From: Myxococcota bacterium
GTDB taxonomy: Bacteria > Myxococcota_A > UBA796 > UBA9615 > JAKLKC01
Assembly: GCA_023150875.1 (NCBI GenBank)
Contig: JAKLKC010000025.1
Coordinates: 25,255 to 89,254 of the forward strand
DNA: 64,000 nt
Direction: 5' to 3'
Position numbers and translations under genes: made by a program. Position 1 is the stretch's first letter; the number at the start of each line of letters is the position of its first letter. Below, piece after piece: positions 33,810-42,018 of the stretch. The notes below the pieces were generated by a model. It saw only the letters and a list, made by a program, of their open reading frames with translations. It was not told the DNA's origin and did not search any database.

Positions 33810-34895
33810 GTGATCCACGTTCCACCGCCGCCCGTGTTTCCCCTGGAAGACGCCGACCACCGCTTTTCCCGCGCCGACCTGCCCCGGCGCTGGCTCGCCT
33901 TCCTGGTGGACGGCCTCGTCGTCGGGCTCCTGGCGTGGGGGCTCGGTGCGATGGGGCTTCCGTACCGCCTGCCGTGGGGGGACGACGGCGCGCCCGGTGG
34001 GGCCCTCCTGATCGCCACGATCTACTTCGGGATCATGCACAGCCGGATCGCCGGGGGGCGGACCGTGGGCAAGGCCCTGACCGGAATCCGGGTGGCGGGG
34101 GTGGACGGCCGGGCCGTCGGTCTTCCGCGCTCCTTCCTCCGCGTGGCGGTCCTGGCCCTTCCCGGGCTCGTCGCCGACGTCCCGGTGCGGGCCTCCACGC
34201 CCCACGAGATGATCGCCTGGCAGGCACTCCTGTCCCTCCCGCATGTCATCGCCTTCGTGATGATCCTGTCCGATCGCGTCGCGCGCCGCGGCCTGCACGA
34301 CGTCGTGGCCGGAACCTTTGTGGTCCGCGCCCACACCATTCGGGGGCTGCGGGACTTCAACCCGGAGGTGGCGGTGGCCCGCGCCTTTCCGCGGCGGGTG
34401 GCGCTGGCCTGCACGGTCCTGGTCCTCCTCGGAGCGGCGACCCCCTGGGTCCTGTCCTACGTCCAGCAGGGCGAGACGCCCGCGACCCTCTGGGAGCACC
34501 TCGTCCGGGCCCACCGCCTCTCCGAGCGGATCGAGGAGAGCCCCGCCGTGTCCTCCGCCCGGGTCTGGTTCTTCGATGACCATCGCCGGAGCGGCGCCGT
34601 GGCCGTCGACGTGGCCGTCACCGTCGCGCCGGGGGCCGGCCTCGAGGAGGCGGCGCGCGGAGCCTTCGACGCCGTGGTGCTGATGTCGCCGGAGTTCCCG
34701 GCGGCCGGCCCCGCGGTCCTGTCGTTCGGCATCCTCGACTCCCCCGTCGACCCGGTCGTGAAGATGAGGTGGCGAGCCCCCATCCCGGTCTGGCAGGCCA
34801 GCCACGTCATCGACCCCGACGCGCCCCGGACCCATCCCCCGGAGGACATGGGCTTTCCCCTGGAGCCGCAGCACGCCTGCACGTTCTGCCACTGA
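33810..34895 (+). CDS. RDD-family membrane protein with C-terminal CxxCH motif
   Basis: 361 aa. Residues about 18-170 are an RDD domain (LPRRWLAFLVDGLVVGLLAWG, TVGKALTGIRVAG, DRVARRGLHDVVAGTFVV), with three hydrophobic segments. A further transmembrane helix at about 199-222 (VALACTVLVLLGAATPWVL) exports a soluble domain of about 135 residues. The last five residues are CTFCH, a c-type haem attachment motif placed at the very C-terminus. The GTG at 33810 has TGGAGA upstream. RDD proteins are linked to ion transport or unknown membrane functions; the tail could bind a haem or be a coincidence. No cytochrome maturation gene is nearby. Confidence 0.8.
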   Translation: MIHVPPPPVFPLEDADHRFSRADLPRRWLAFLVDGLVVGLLAWGLGAMGLPYRLPWGDDGAPGGALLIATIYFGIMHSRIAGGRTVGKALTGIRVAGVDGRAVGLPRSFLRVAVLALPGLVADVPVRASTPHEMIAWQALLSLPHVIAFVMILSDRVARRGLHDVVAGTFVVRAHTIRGLRDFNPEVAVARAFPRRVALACTVLVLLGAATPWVLSYVQQGETPATLWEHLVRAHRLSERIEESPAVSSARVWFFDDHRRSGAVAVDVAVTVAPGAGLEEAARGAFDAVVLMSPEFPAAGPAVLSFGILDSPVDPVVKMRWRAPIPVWQASHVIDPDAPRTHPPEDMGFPLEPQHACTFCH

Positions 34896-35000
34896 GGGGC
34901 GGGCATGGATGCGGGGCGGCTCGTCCCTCCCGCGGGCGCCTTCCCGCTTGCGTGCGTGCGAGCATGTTGTCATCGTACGACCGTGCCTTGGAGGTCTCCC

Positions 35001-35243
35001 ATGCCCATCTCCGCCTCGGAGCTCCGCGCCGACGTCGACAACATCCTTGACCGGGTGCTGGAGTCGGGGGAGCCGGTGGAGATCGAGAGGAAGGGGCGCA
35101 TCGTGCGCCTCGTGCCCGAGGCCCGTCCCTCCAAGCTCCTCCGCCTCGTCCGCCGGCCAGGCGTCGTGGTCGGCGATCCCGAAGACCTCGTGCACCTCGA
35201 CTGGCCGTCGGAGTGGACCGGCGAGCCTGGTCCATCTCGATAG
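35001..35243 (+). CDS. Phd/YefM-type antitoxin
   Basis: 80 aa. The N-terminal ISASELRADVDNILDRVLESGEPVEIERKGRIVRLVP is the Phd/YefM DNA-binding fold, with the typical 'E-P-V-x-I-x-R-x-G' strand. The C-terminal tail, which normally wraps the toxin, contains HLDWPSEW. The ATG at 35001 has GGAGGTC upstream. The gene overlaps the remains of a PIN-domain toxin gene at its 3' end, the normal order for such pairs. With the toxin decayed, the antitoxin may be a leftover or serve as a solitary regulator. Confidence 0.85.
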   Translation: MPISASELRADVDNILDRVLESGEPVEIERKGRIVRLVPEARPSKLLRLVRRPGVVVGDPEDLVHLDWPSEWTGEPGPSR

Positions 35244-35290
35244 TCACGTCCTGGTCTGGCCCTGCTCGGGCGACCACGGCACCCGTCGGT
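35227..35290 (+). pseudogene. Remnant of a PIN-domain (VapC-type) toxin gene
   Basis: The frame overlapping the antitoxin stop encodes LVHLDSHVLVW, the first strand of a PIN nuclease with its first acidic residue (consensus 'hhLDTHxhhW'). After about ten residues the similarity stops, and no PIN-type acidic residues follow before the convergent gene ends at 35398. There is no ATG/GTG start in place, only CTG. I read it as a truncated, inactive toxin. Confidence 0.6.
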
Positions 35291-35397
35291 CCCCGGCCCC
35301 TCGTCGATCGGGGCGCCGATCGGCCCAACCACCTCCATCGCCGGGGACTTGGGACCGTGAAGTCCGCCCGGGCGGCCGCGGCCCGCTCGCTCCCCGG

Positions 35398-36483
35398 CTA
35401 GTCCCCCCCCTCTTCCAGGGCCGTCAGGAACGCGCGGGGCTTGCGGGGGAGGGGGAAGGTCAGGGTCGTCTCCGCCGAGGCGATCCCGCCGCCCTCGGGC
35501 ACGGGGAACCGCCACGAGCTGGCGGTGCCGCAGACGCAGCGGCGCAGGGAGCGGCTGTCCAGGCTGCCCCAGTCGGCCCGGCACGACCCCACGTCCCCGT
35601 AGGGCCCGACGACGAAGCGCAGCTTCAGCGTGCCCCGGCTCTCGCCGTGGTGGGCGACCTCCTCGCTCCAACAGGCGTCGAGATCGTCCCGGTGGTGCAG
35701 CAGGATGGCGGCGACGTGGTCCTCCTGGAGCCGGGCGGGGGGGAGCACCGTCTCCAGGGGCGCCGTCTCGGGGGCCAGGAACTCCAGCAGGAAGCGGCCG
35801 GGAAGCTCCATGTCCCGCAGGTTGCGCTCCAGGCTCCCGGCCATCACGGCGTCCCGGGGGGTGGCGCGGGGGCCCCCCGCGAGCTCGCGGCCCCGCCCTT
35901 GGAGCCAGGGCTCCAGGACCCGGTCGTGGTAGGTCAGCACCGGGCTCCCCCGCAAGGCGTCGGCGTAGGCGAGGGTGGCCGATCCCTCGCGGCCCAGCCC
36001 CCACAGGAGGGCGGCGTGGAGGGCCGCCAGGACGGGCTCCCGGGGGCGGGCCTCGCGCCACAGGCCCGCCGCCGACGCCGCCCCCTCCAAGTCCCCCAGG
36101 GCCAGGGCCCGGGGGAGGGCGAGGGCCACCCCGGGGGGGAGACCGGCCGACTGGAGCAGGACCGGCCAGCGGAGGTCCCAGTAGCGCAGGTCCCGCTCCG
36201 CCGCCCACCTCACCCGCAGGGTCAGCAGGTCCGCCAGGCTGGCCTCCCCGTGGCCGAAGCGGTCCGCCAGGAGGGCGACGTCCTCGGCGCTCAGCGCCTG
36301 GACCCTCTCCCCCTCGCGCACCGCCGCCGCGACATCGGGCGGCAGGGGCGTCGCGGGGATCGGGCCGCGACGGGCGGCCAGGGCGGAGCCCCCCGCGGCC
36401 AGGAAGAGGCCCCACGCCAGCAGGAGGACCGAGGGCGGCGCGACGAGGCGCGCGCGCGGCCGCGCTTCGGCTCGCGGGGACAT
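35398..36483 (-). CDS. Exported protein with AgmX/PglI-type C-terminal domain
   Basis: 361 aa. A signal peptide (SVLLLAWGLFLAAGGSALA) precedes a helical, Leu/Ala-rich middle (about 50-240) and a C-terminal domain of about 100 residues: LHHRDDLDACWSEEV, GTLKLRFVVGPYGDVG, SLRRCVCGTASSWRFPVPEGGG. The pattern is a Cys-containing strand, then 'V-G-x-G-x-V', then a late Cys and 'W-x-F-P', known from the myxobacterial AgmX/PglI gliding proteins and TonB-like C-terminal domains. The start is ATG at 36483. Its own promoter is not obvious. The C-terminal domain presumably binds a partner in the envelope. Confidence 0.75.
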   Translation of the reverse strand: MSPRAEARPRARLVAPPSVLLLAWGLFLAAGGSALAARRGPIPATPLPPDVAAAVREGERVQALSAEDVALLADRFGHGEASLADLLTLRVRWAAERDLRYWDLRWPVLLQSAGLPPGVALALPRALALGDLEGAASAAGLWREARPREPVLAALHAALLWGLGREGSATLAYADALRGSPVLTYHDRVLEPWLQGRGRELAGGPRATPRDAVMAGSLERNLRDMELPGRFLLEFLAPETAPLETVLPPARLQEDHVAAILLHHRDDLDACWSEEVAHHGESRGTLKLRFVVGPYGDVGSCRADWGSLDSRSLRRCVCGTASSWRFPVPEGGGIASAETTLTFPLPRKPRAFLTALEEGGD

Positions 36484-36598
36484 GGCGGCTCCGGGAGGAT
36501 CGCCGTCCTCCGGTCCGGCCCGACCTACCGCTCCCAGATCCCCGTTCGGCGCCGCGCCGCGATCCTTGAGGTCGGGGACGCGGCGGCCCCCCCGCCGC

Positions 36599-37084
36599 TC
36601 ACGCCGGGTCGTCGCACGAGGTGTCCCCCCCGCAGGTGATCCACCTCACCACCAGCGTGAACTCGTCCAGCTCCGGCGCGGCTCCCCCCTCGGCGTCGTC
36701 CAGGTCCAGGACCGTGACCCTCGCCTGGCTGACCTTCTCGCCGTCGGGGCCGTCGGAAGTGGCGGTCACCCGCCAGGTCAGCGACTCCCCAGGATCCGCC
36801 TCGTCACACGGATCGGCGTCCACACAGGCGATCTCGACGTGGTTGAGGTCGGAGCTGAGCTCCAGGCGCCAGCGGAAGGGGCCGACGTTGCGGAACTCCA
36901 CCAGGGCCTCGGCGGTATCGCCGTGGGGCACCCGCCCGAGGTCCAGGTCGCTGCCCGGCACCGCCTCGACGTAGGGGCCGGACTCGCCCTCGCCGGGGGC
37001 CTCGCAGCCCCCCGCCAGGGCGACGGCCCAGGGGAGGGCGAGGACCAGGAGTCCCGCCCGGACGGGGGTGCGGCGCCAGTTCAT
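36599..37084 (-). CDS. Lipoprotein with DUF1573/ASPM-like Ig fold
   Basis: 161 aa. The signal peptide ends in the lipobox LAGGC. The mature domain (VPGSDLDLGRVPHGDTAEALVEFRNVGPFRWRLEL ... ESLTWRVTATSD) has the 'x-D-F-G-x-V-x-x-G-x-x-x-x-x-h-x-h-x-N' spacing typical of DUF1573-like immunoglobulin-fold domains. The end carries CGGDTSCDD. The start is ATG at 37084, placed so the n-region is MNWRRTPVRAG. Outer-membrane or periplasmic lipoprotein of unknown role, separate from its neighbours. Confidence 0.72.
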   Translation of the reverse strand: MNWRRTPVRAGLLVLALPWAVALAGGCEAPGEGESGPYVEAVPGSDLDLGRVPHGDTAEALVEFRNVGPFRWRLELSSDLNHVEIACVDADPCDEADPGESLTWRVTATSDGPDGEKVSQARVTVLDLDDAEGGAAPELDEFTLVVRWITCGGDTSCDDPA

Positions 37085-37180
37085 CCGCCCTTCATACCGC
37101 CTCGCGCCGCCGATGGGAAGCACGCGCCGATCCGGGGGGCACCCGCGGGTCGACCACCGTTGGCCCCTTCCCGGAGCCCC

Positions 37181-38794
37181 TCACGCGACCGCGGCGGGTG
37201 TGCTGCCTCCCGGACGGCGCACCATCCGCGGCACCGCGCGGGGGACGCCGGCCTCGCCCGCCCCGCGGCCGATGACCTGCTGCTCGACGGGGACCAGGTA
37301 CTCGGGGCGGAAGCGGATCGGCTCGCCCACCGGCGCCTGCCGCGCCCGCAGGTCGAACGCGAAGTGGTTCCAGTTCAGGGCCAGGAGAAGCACGTTCACG
37401 ATCGAGTCGAGGTTCACGCGGCGGCCGACCCGCAGGACCATGGCGAAGAAGAACCGCCGCTGGGCCCACGATCCGTGCAACACGTACTCGCTGAGCAGCC
37501 GCCAGGCGATCCGGGCCTGCTCCTTGGGGTGGAGCGTCATCGAGTTCTGGCGCCATTCACCCTGAGCGAGGCTGGCGCCGAGGCGCAGGCGCAGGCTGTC
37601 CCAGTCGTACACCTCCCGGTACAGCCACCGGAAGCCTTCCTCGATCTCCTCGCGGCTCATGTGGGGGTGCTCGACGGTGGCATGCGCCCCATCGAGCTCG
37701 TCGTAGCTGTAGACGCGGTTGCGATCCTCGGCCTCCATCTCGCGGATGAGACGGGTCCCCGGAGGGCTGTTCACGATGTTCACCATCACCCACGAGAGCG
37801 AAACCTCCCGGGTGAAGTCGCGGATCTTCGCGAACGCGTCCTTCCGGTCGAAGTCCGTGCCGACGATGAACGACCCGATGACGTGCATCCCGTGGGCCTG
37901 GATGTTCCGGATCGCCTGCGCGTAGTCGCGCTTGTTGACGTCCTTTCCGAAGGTGGCGATCGCCTCGGCCTCCAGGCTCTCGAACCCGACGAAGACGAAG
38001 AAGCACCCCGCGTCCTGCATCAGCTTCAGCATCTCGGGCATGAACGCCACGTTGAGGCTCATCTGGCAGCCCCAAGAGGCGTTCTTCCCCTTCAGTCCCA
38101 TCATCAGCGCCTTCACGAACGGCTTGTTCCCGATGAGGTTGTCGTCGGTGAAGAAGATCTGGTTCGACGGAGCGCGGTCGATCTCGTCGAGCACGTCCTG
38201 GACGGTGCGGGTGCGGAAGCCGTCCCCATAGATCTGCTTGATGCTGCAGAAGTGGCAGTCGAACGGGCATCCACGGGTGGCCTCGACGCCGAAGAATACG
38301 TATCGCTCGCCGTGCGCCGCCTGCCAGTCGGGCGGGCGCGACGCCGTGAGATCGGGGCGGGCGTCGACGCCTCGGTACACCTCCTTCAGCTCGCCGGCCT
38401 CGAAGTCGGCCAGCAGCGCTTCCCAGACGCCCTCGGCCTCGCCGATGACGACCGCGTCGGCGTGCTCCAGCGTCTCGTAAGGCGCGAGTGTCGCGTGGGG
38501 GCCTCCGAACACCACGGGCACTCCCCGCCTGCGGAACTCGTCGGCGATCTCGTAGGCGCGGTTCACGTAGCAGGTCATGCCCGTGAGGCCGACGAGGTCC
38601 CAGGACCCGTCATAGGGGATGTCGTCGAGGTGGTCGTCGCAGATGACGACCTCGTGCTGCCTCGGGGTGAGAGACGCCACGGTGGGCAGGGCCAGGGGCA
38701 GGCTCGCGGAGGTGCGGCCGAGCACGTCGCTCAGCTTGCGGAAGTCCCAGAACCAGCGGCTGTGGAAGCGCGGAGCGACGAGAAGGATGCGCAT
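37181..38794 (-). CDS. B12-binding radical SAM protein (DUF4070-type)
   Basis: 537 aa. The N-terminal cobalamin-binding-like domain (about 1-130: ICDDHLDDIPYD, LVGLTGMTCYVNRAYEIADEF, VVFGGPHATLAPYE) lacks a clear DxHxxG histidine. The radical SAM domain has the [4Fe-4S] cysteines C176, C180 and C183 (CPFDCHFC), then FTDDNLIGN and FVGFESLEAE. The C-terminal part, with YDWDSLRLRLGAS, fits the DUF4070 group, which includes hopanoid methylases HpnP/HpnR. The start is ATG at 38794. Single-gene unit. Possible role: methylation or rearrangement of a lipid or cofactor; HpnP-like function is a candidate but not shown, as no hopanoid genes are nearby. Confidence 0.85.
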   Translation of the reverse strand: MRILLVAPRFHSRWFWDFRKLSDVLGRTSASLPLALPTVASLTPRQHEVVICDDHLDDIPYDGSWDLVGLTGMTCYVNRAYEIADEFRRRGVPVVFGGPHATLAPYETLEHADAVVIGEAEGVWEALLADFEAGELKEVYRGVDARPDLTASRPPDWQAAHGERYVFFGVEATRGCPFDCHFCSIKQIYGDGFRTRTVQDVLDEIDRAPSNQIFFTDDNLIGNKPFVKALMMGLKGKNASWGCQMSLNVAFMPEMLKLMQDAGCFFVFVGFESLEAEAIATFGKDVNKRDYAQAIRNIQAHGMHVIGSFIVGTDFDRKDAFAKIRDFTREVSLSWVMVNIVNSPPGTRLIREMEAEDRNRVYSYDELDGAHATVEHPHMSREEIEEGFRWLYREVYDWDSLRLRLGASLAQGEWRQNSMTLHPKEQARIAWRLLSEYVLHGSWAQRRFFFAMVLRVGRRVNLDSIVNVLLLALNWNHFAFDLRARQAPVGEPIRFRPEYLVPVEQQVIGRGAGEAGVPRAVPRMVRRPGGSTPAAVA

Positions 38795-39173
38795 CGCATC
38801 TCCTTGCGCGGGGAGGTAAGGGCTCTGTACGCGGACTGGCGCTCCCCCGAGCCCCGGACCGGGCGGAGGGCGGAACGGGTCCCCTCCCCGAGCCCTGTGA
38901 CGGGGCGAGAATCGCCGTCCGCCGGAGGCTGCGGCCGCGGTCGGCGACCGTCGGGGACGGCGCCCTCGATGCGGGGAGCTCGGAGATGGGTGCCGGGTCC
39001 TCCGCGAAGGAAGCGCCCCGGCCGGTCGCCGGATCGCTCTCGCGGCATGGACGCCACCCAGAGTACCGCCCGCGGACGCCGTTCACAACTGCGCCCACGA
39101 CGGTCGGCACGCGCCCGCCCGGGCTTGCGCTCCGCCGCAGGCGCCCCGATCCTGCGGGCCCCCCGGATCTCCC
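38795..39173. other. 379-bp gap between radical SAM gene and methyltransferase gene
   Basis: Divergent promoters should be here. No start with a ribosome site, repeat or recognisable RNA was seen. Long open frames in this stretch are products of base composition. Confidence 0.4.
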
Positions 39174-39953
39174 ATGACCCCCTCCCCCTTGCCTGACCTG
39201 CGCCCCGACGGCGACGAGACGCTGGACGCCCTGACGGGTGACTGGAAGCTGCTCCAGAGGCGCCGGGGGCACCGGTTCAGCACCGACGACCTGCTCTGCG
39301 CGTGGTGGGCCCTCCGGGAGGCGCCCCGGGGGACCGACCGGGTGCTCGACCTGGGGTGCGGCATCGGGTCGGTGCTGCTGATGGTGGCCTGGGGGCTGCC
39401 GGGGGCGCGGGCCGTGGGGGTGGAGGTCCAGGCCGAGAGCCACGCCCTGGCGGTCCGCAACGTGCGGCTGAACCGCCAGGAGGGGCGGATCGAGGTGCGT
39501 CGGGGCGATCTGCGGGATCCCGGGGCGGTGCCCGAGGCGGCGGCGTTCGCCCTCGTCACCGGCAGCCCCCCCTACGTCCCCATGGCCGCGGGACTCGCCA
39601 GCCCCGTGCCCCAGAAGGCCGCGGCCCGCCTGGAGGTCCACGGCGGCATCGAGGACTACTGCCGGGCGGCGGCGAGGGCCCTCGCCCCGGGGGGCGCGTT
39701 CTGCGCCGTGCAGCCCGACGGAGAGCGGGTGCGGGCGGCGGCGCGGGCGGCGGGGCTGCGGGTCGTCCGCTCCCGGCCGGTGGTCCCCAAGGAGGGGCGC
39801 GACCCCCTCTTCCACCTCTGGACCCTGGCCAGATCCGCGGATCTCGGCCCGGGACGCGAAGAGGACCTGCCCCCCCTCCTCGTCCGGGACCGGGAGGGGC
39901 GGCGCACCGAGGAGATGCGGTCGGTGCGGCGGGAGATGGGGATGCCGGAGTGA
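39174..39953 (+). CDS. tRNA1(Val) adenine N6-methyltransferase-like (TrmN6/YfiC family)
   Basis: 259 aa. An N-terminal GDWKLLQRRRGHRFSTDDLLCAWW is the family's RNA-binding entry motif (Q-x-x-x-G-x-R-x-x-x-D). SAM motif I is VLDLGCGIGSVLLM and motif IV is GSPPYVP, a variant of NPPY. The end is basic, with a MRSVRREMGMPE tail. These proteins modify A37 of tRNA1(Val). The start is ATG at 39174. A general SAM-dependent methylase call is certain; the tRNA substrate is by family. Convergent with the beta-helix gene 20 bases downstream. Confidence 0.8.
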   Translation: MTPSPLPDLRPDGDETLDALTGDWKLLQRRRGHRFSTDDLLCAWWALREAPRGTDRVLDLGCGIGSVLLMVAWGLPGARAVGVEVQAESHALAVRNVRLNRQEGRIEVRRGDLRDPGAVPEAAAFALVTGSPPYVPMAAGLASPVPQKAAARLEVHGGIEDYCRAAARALAPGGAFCAVQPDGERVRAAARAAGLRVVRSRPVVPKEGRDPLFHLWTLARSADLGPGREEDLPPLLVRDREGRRTEEMRSVRREMGMPE

Positions 39954-39973
39954 AGGCCCGGAGTCGGGAGGGC

Positions 39974-41815
39974 TCAGGCCGGCCGGCGGCGGCGTCGGGC
40001 CGCCCAGGAGACCAGCGCGGCCGGGAATAGCGCCGCGCCCCCCGGGGTCGCACTCGCGGCGGCGGCGGAGCAGCCCTCGCAGCCCACCTCCCCGGGCCCC
40101 GGCCCGGCGGAGTCGTCGTCCGCCGAGTCGTCGTCGCCGGTGTCGTCGTCCCCCCAGGGCGGCTCGCCGCACTCGAGGTCCTCATCCACCAGCCCGTCGC
40201 AGTCGTTGTCGATCCCGTCGCACTCCTCGACGCCCCCCGGGAAGGCGGAGGCGTGGGCGTCGTCGCAGTCCCCCTCGACGTCGGAGAGCCCGTCGCCGTC
40301 GCCGTCGTCCAGGGGGTCGTCCCCCCAGGCGTCGCCCCAGGTCCCCCCGTAGGCGCCGACGTCGGCGCGGCTTCCGTCGGCGTCGAGGGTCTCGGGATCG
40401 CCGGCGTCCACCCCGGGGCTGCCCGAGGCCAGGTGCAGGTCGTCGTTGGTGAAGTCGCCGTCGTGGCTGTAGGCGACGAAACGGGGATCGGCCTCGAAGT
40501 TGTGCCCCTGCTCGGCATCGAAGCCCAGGTTCGGGTCCCACGCCTCGTCGTTCTGCCAGGTGAGGTTGTAGACGAACGCATGGGGGAGCGTGGGGTCGGA
40601 GATCCCGAAGGCGTTGGAAGCGTTCCAGGCGGCCACGTTGTTCCGCACCAGGCCCTCTCCGTTGGAGAAGAGCACCGCCGACCCCGAGGACGCGACGTTC
40701 TCGACGAACGTGTTGTTCTCGATCCGGCCCCGGCTCGGGCGGGCGGGATCGGGGAAGTAGGAGCCGACCAGCACCGCGCCGCCGCCCCTCTGGCTCTCGT
40801 TCGCGGCGAAGACGTTGTTGGCGATCACCACGTCGGAGAGTTCGACCACCAGGGTCCCGCCGCCGGTCCCGCCCGCGGTGTTCTCGCGGAAGACGTTGTT
40901 CCGGGCGGTACCGGTGGACGTGTTCTGGTAGTAGACGGCCGGGAGGCCGTCGACGCCGACGTTGTCGTGTATGTCGTTTCCGACCACGAAGGTCGTCCCG
41001 ACGTAGGTGGCGATCGCCGTGCCCGACTGGGAGCAGGTGTTGGCGACGAAGGTGTTGCCGGCGACGATCGCCCACGCCGAGGTCAGCACCATCCCGCCCC
41101 CGGTCATGAGGGACTCGTTGCGCTCGAACGTCGACCCCGCGATGGCCCCGGTCGCCTCCAGCAGGGCCAGCCCTCCCCCCGACTCCTCGGTGGAGTTGCC
41201 CTCGAAGAGGCTGTCCAGGACCACGAGGTGGGCGCCCTCCGCGCCGGCGACCCCGCCCCCGTACACGTCGGCGGTGTTGTCCCGGAACGTCGACGCGGCG
41301 ATCTCCACGTCGGCGTGGGCGCCAAGGCCGCCGCCGCGCTCGGCGTGGTTGCCCTGGAACGAGCAGTCCTCGATCCGGGCCCCCGGGGCCTCGACGTAGA
41401 CGGCCCCGCCCACCTGGCTGGCCCGGTTGTCCTCGAAGACGCAGCCCCGCAGGGTCACGTCGGCGCCGGAGATGGCGACGGCGCCGCCGAAGCCGGCGCT
41501 GGCGCCCCGGACCGTGAAGCCCTCGATGGTCGTGCCCGCGGCGGACGCGTGCACGGCGATGGCCGAGCTGCCGTGGGGTGGGGCCAGCACCGTCTCGCCG
41601 GGTCCCTCGCTGGAGCGCAGCGTGACCTGCTCCCTCAGGGTCAGGGCCTCGACGTAGGTGCCGGGGTGGACCAGGATCTCGTCCCCCGGCGACGCGATCT
41701 GGACCGCCTGGAGGATGGTGGGGATCCCTCCGCCACCCACCTCGATGGTCTCGGCCGAGACCAGCGCCGGGGCCAGGAGGAGCGATGCCGCGAGGCCGAC
41801 GATCCTGGGCGTCAA
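39974..41815 (-). CDS. Secreted right-handed beta-helix protein with MopE-like motif and MYXO-CTERM-like tail
   Basis: 613 aa. Signal peptide (IVGLAASLLLAPALVSA), then a parallel beta-helix of about 16 turns (about residues 25-430). Repeats are of the type 'GG-h-h-...-N-x-F-x-x-N', with clusters such as EGFTVRGAS, FEDNRAS, FVANTCSQS, FAANESQRGGG. Next come a MopE-type calcium/metal motif (GDCDDAHAS, CDGIDNDCDGLVDED) and an Asp-rich linker (DDDTGDDDSADDDS). The tail is GCEGCSAAAAS... followed by a hydrophobic stretch and RRRRRPA, a MYXO-CTERM-like sorting signal. The TTG at 41815 has GGAGG upstream. Predicted surface-anchored protein, pectate-lyase-like fold; enzyme activity not shown. Confidence 0.88.
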   Translation of the reverse strand: MTPRIVGLAASLLLAPALVSAETIEVGGGGIPTILQAVQIASPGDEILVHPGTYVEALTLREQVTLRSSEGPGETVLAPPHGSSAIAVHASAAGTTIEGFTVRGASAGFGGAVAISGADVTLRGCVFEDNRASQVGGAVYVEAPGARIEDCSFQGNHAERGGGLGAHADVEIAASTFRDNTADVYGGGVAGAEGAHLVVLDSLFEGNSTEESGGGLALLEATGAIAGSTFERNESLMTGGGMVLTSAWAIVAGNTFVANTCSQSGTAIATYVGTTFVVGNDIHDNVGVDGLPAVYYQNTSTGTARNNVFRENTAGGTGGGTLVVELSDVVIANNVFAANESQRGGGAVLVGSYFPDPARPSRGRIENNTFVENVASSGSAVLFSNGEGLVRNNVAAWNASNAFGISDPTLPHAFVYNLTWQNDEAWDPNLGFDAEQGHNFEADPRFVAYSHDGDFTNDDLHLASGSPGVDAGDPETLDADGSRADVGAYGGTWGDAWGDDPLDDGDGDGLSDVEGDCDDAHASAFPGGVEECDGIDNDCDGLVDEDLECGEPPWGDDDTGDDDSADDDSAGPGPGEVGCEGCSAAAASATPGGAALFPAALVSWAARRRRRPA

Positions 41816-41953
41816 CAGTCCTCCAGTTCTCCCCGTCGTTCGTCGATCGGGGCCGGTCCGGCGGGCGCCCCGGCGGCGGAGCGGCGCTCCGGGATCCGGG
41901 GCGGGAGCGGCCACCCCGGACGCGCCGGCCCGAGGCGCTGGGCGGGGTCGGGC

Positions 41954-41959
41954 TATTAT
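41954..41959 (+). promoter_or_regulatory. Possible -10 element TATTAT before glycosidase gene
   Basis: TATTAT on the plus strand, 59 bases before the GTG at 42019, in otherwise very GC-rich sequence. No -35 at the expected spacing. It could serve the glycosidase gene. Confidence 0.3.
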
Positions 41960-42018
41960 CCACACTCGATGGGGCGGGCTCAACCGCGGATGCGCGGGCC
42001 CGCCACCGGAGGAAGGCC

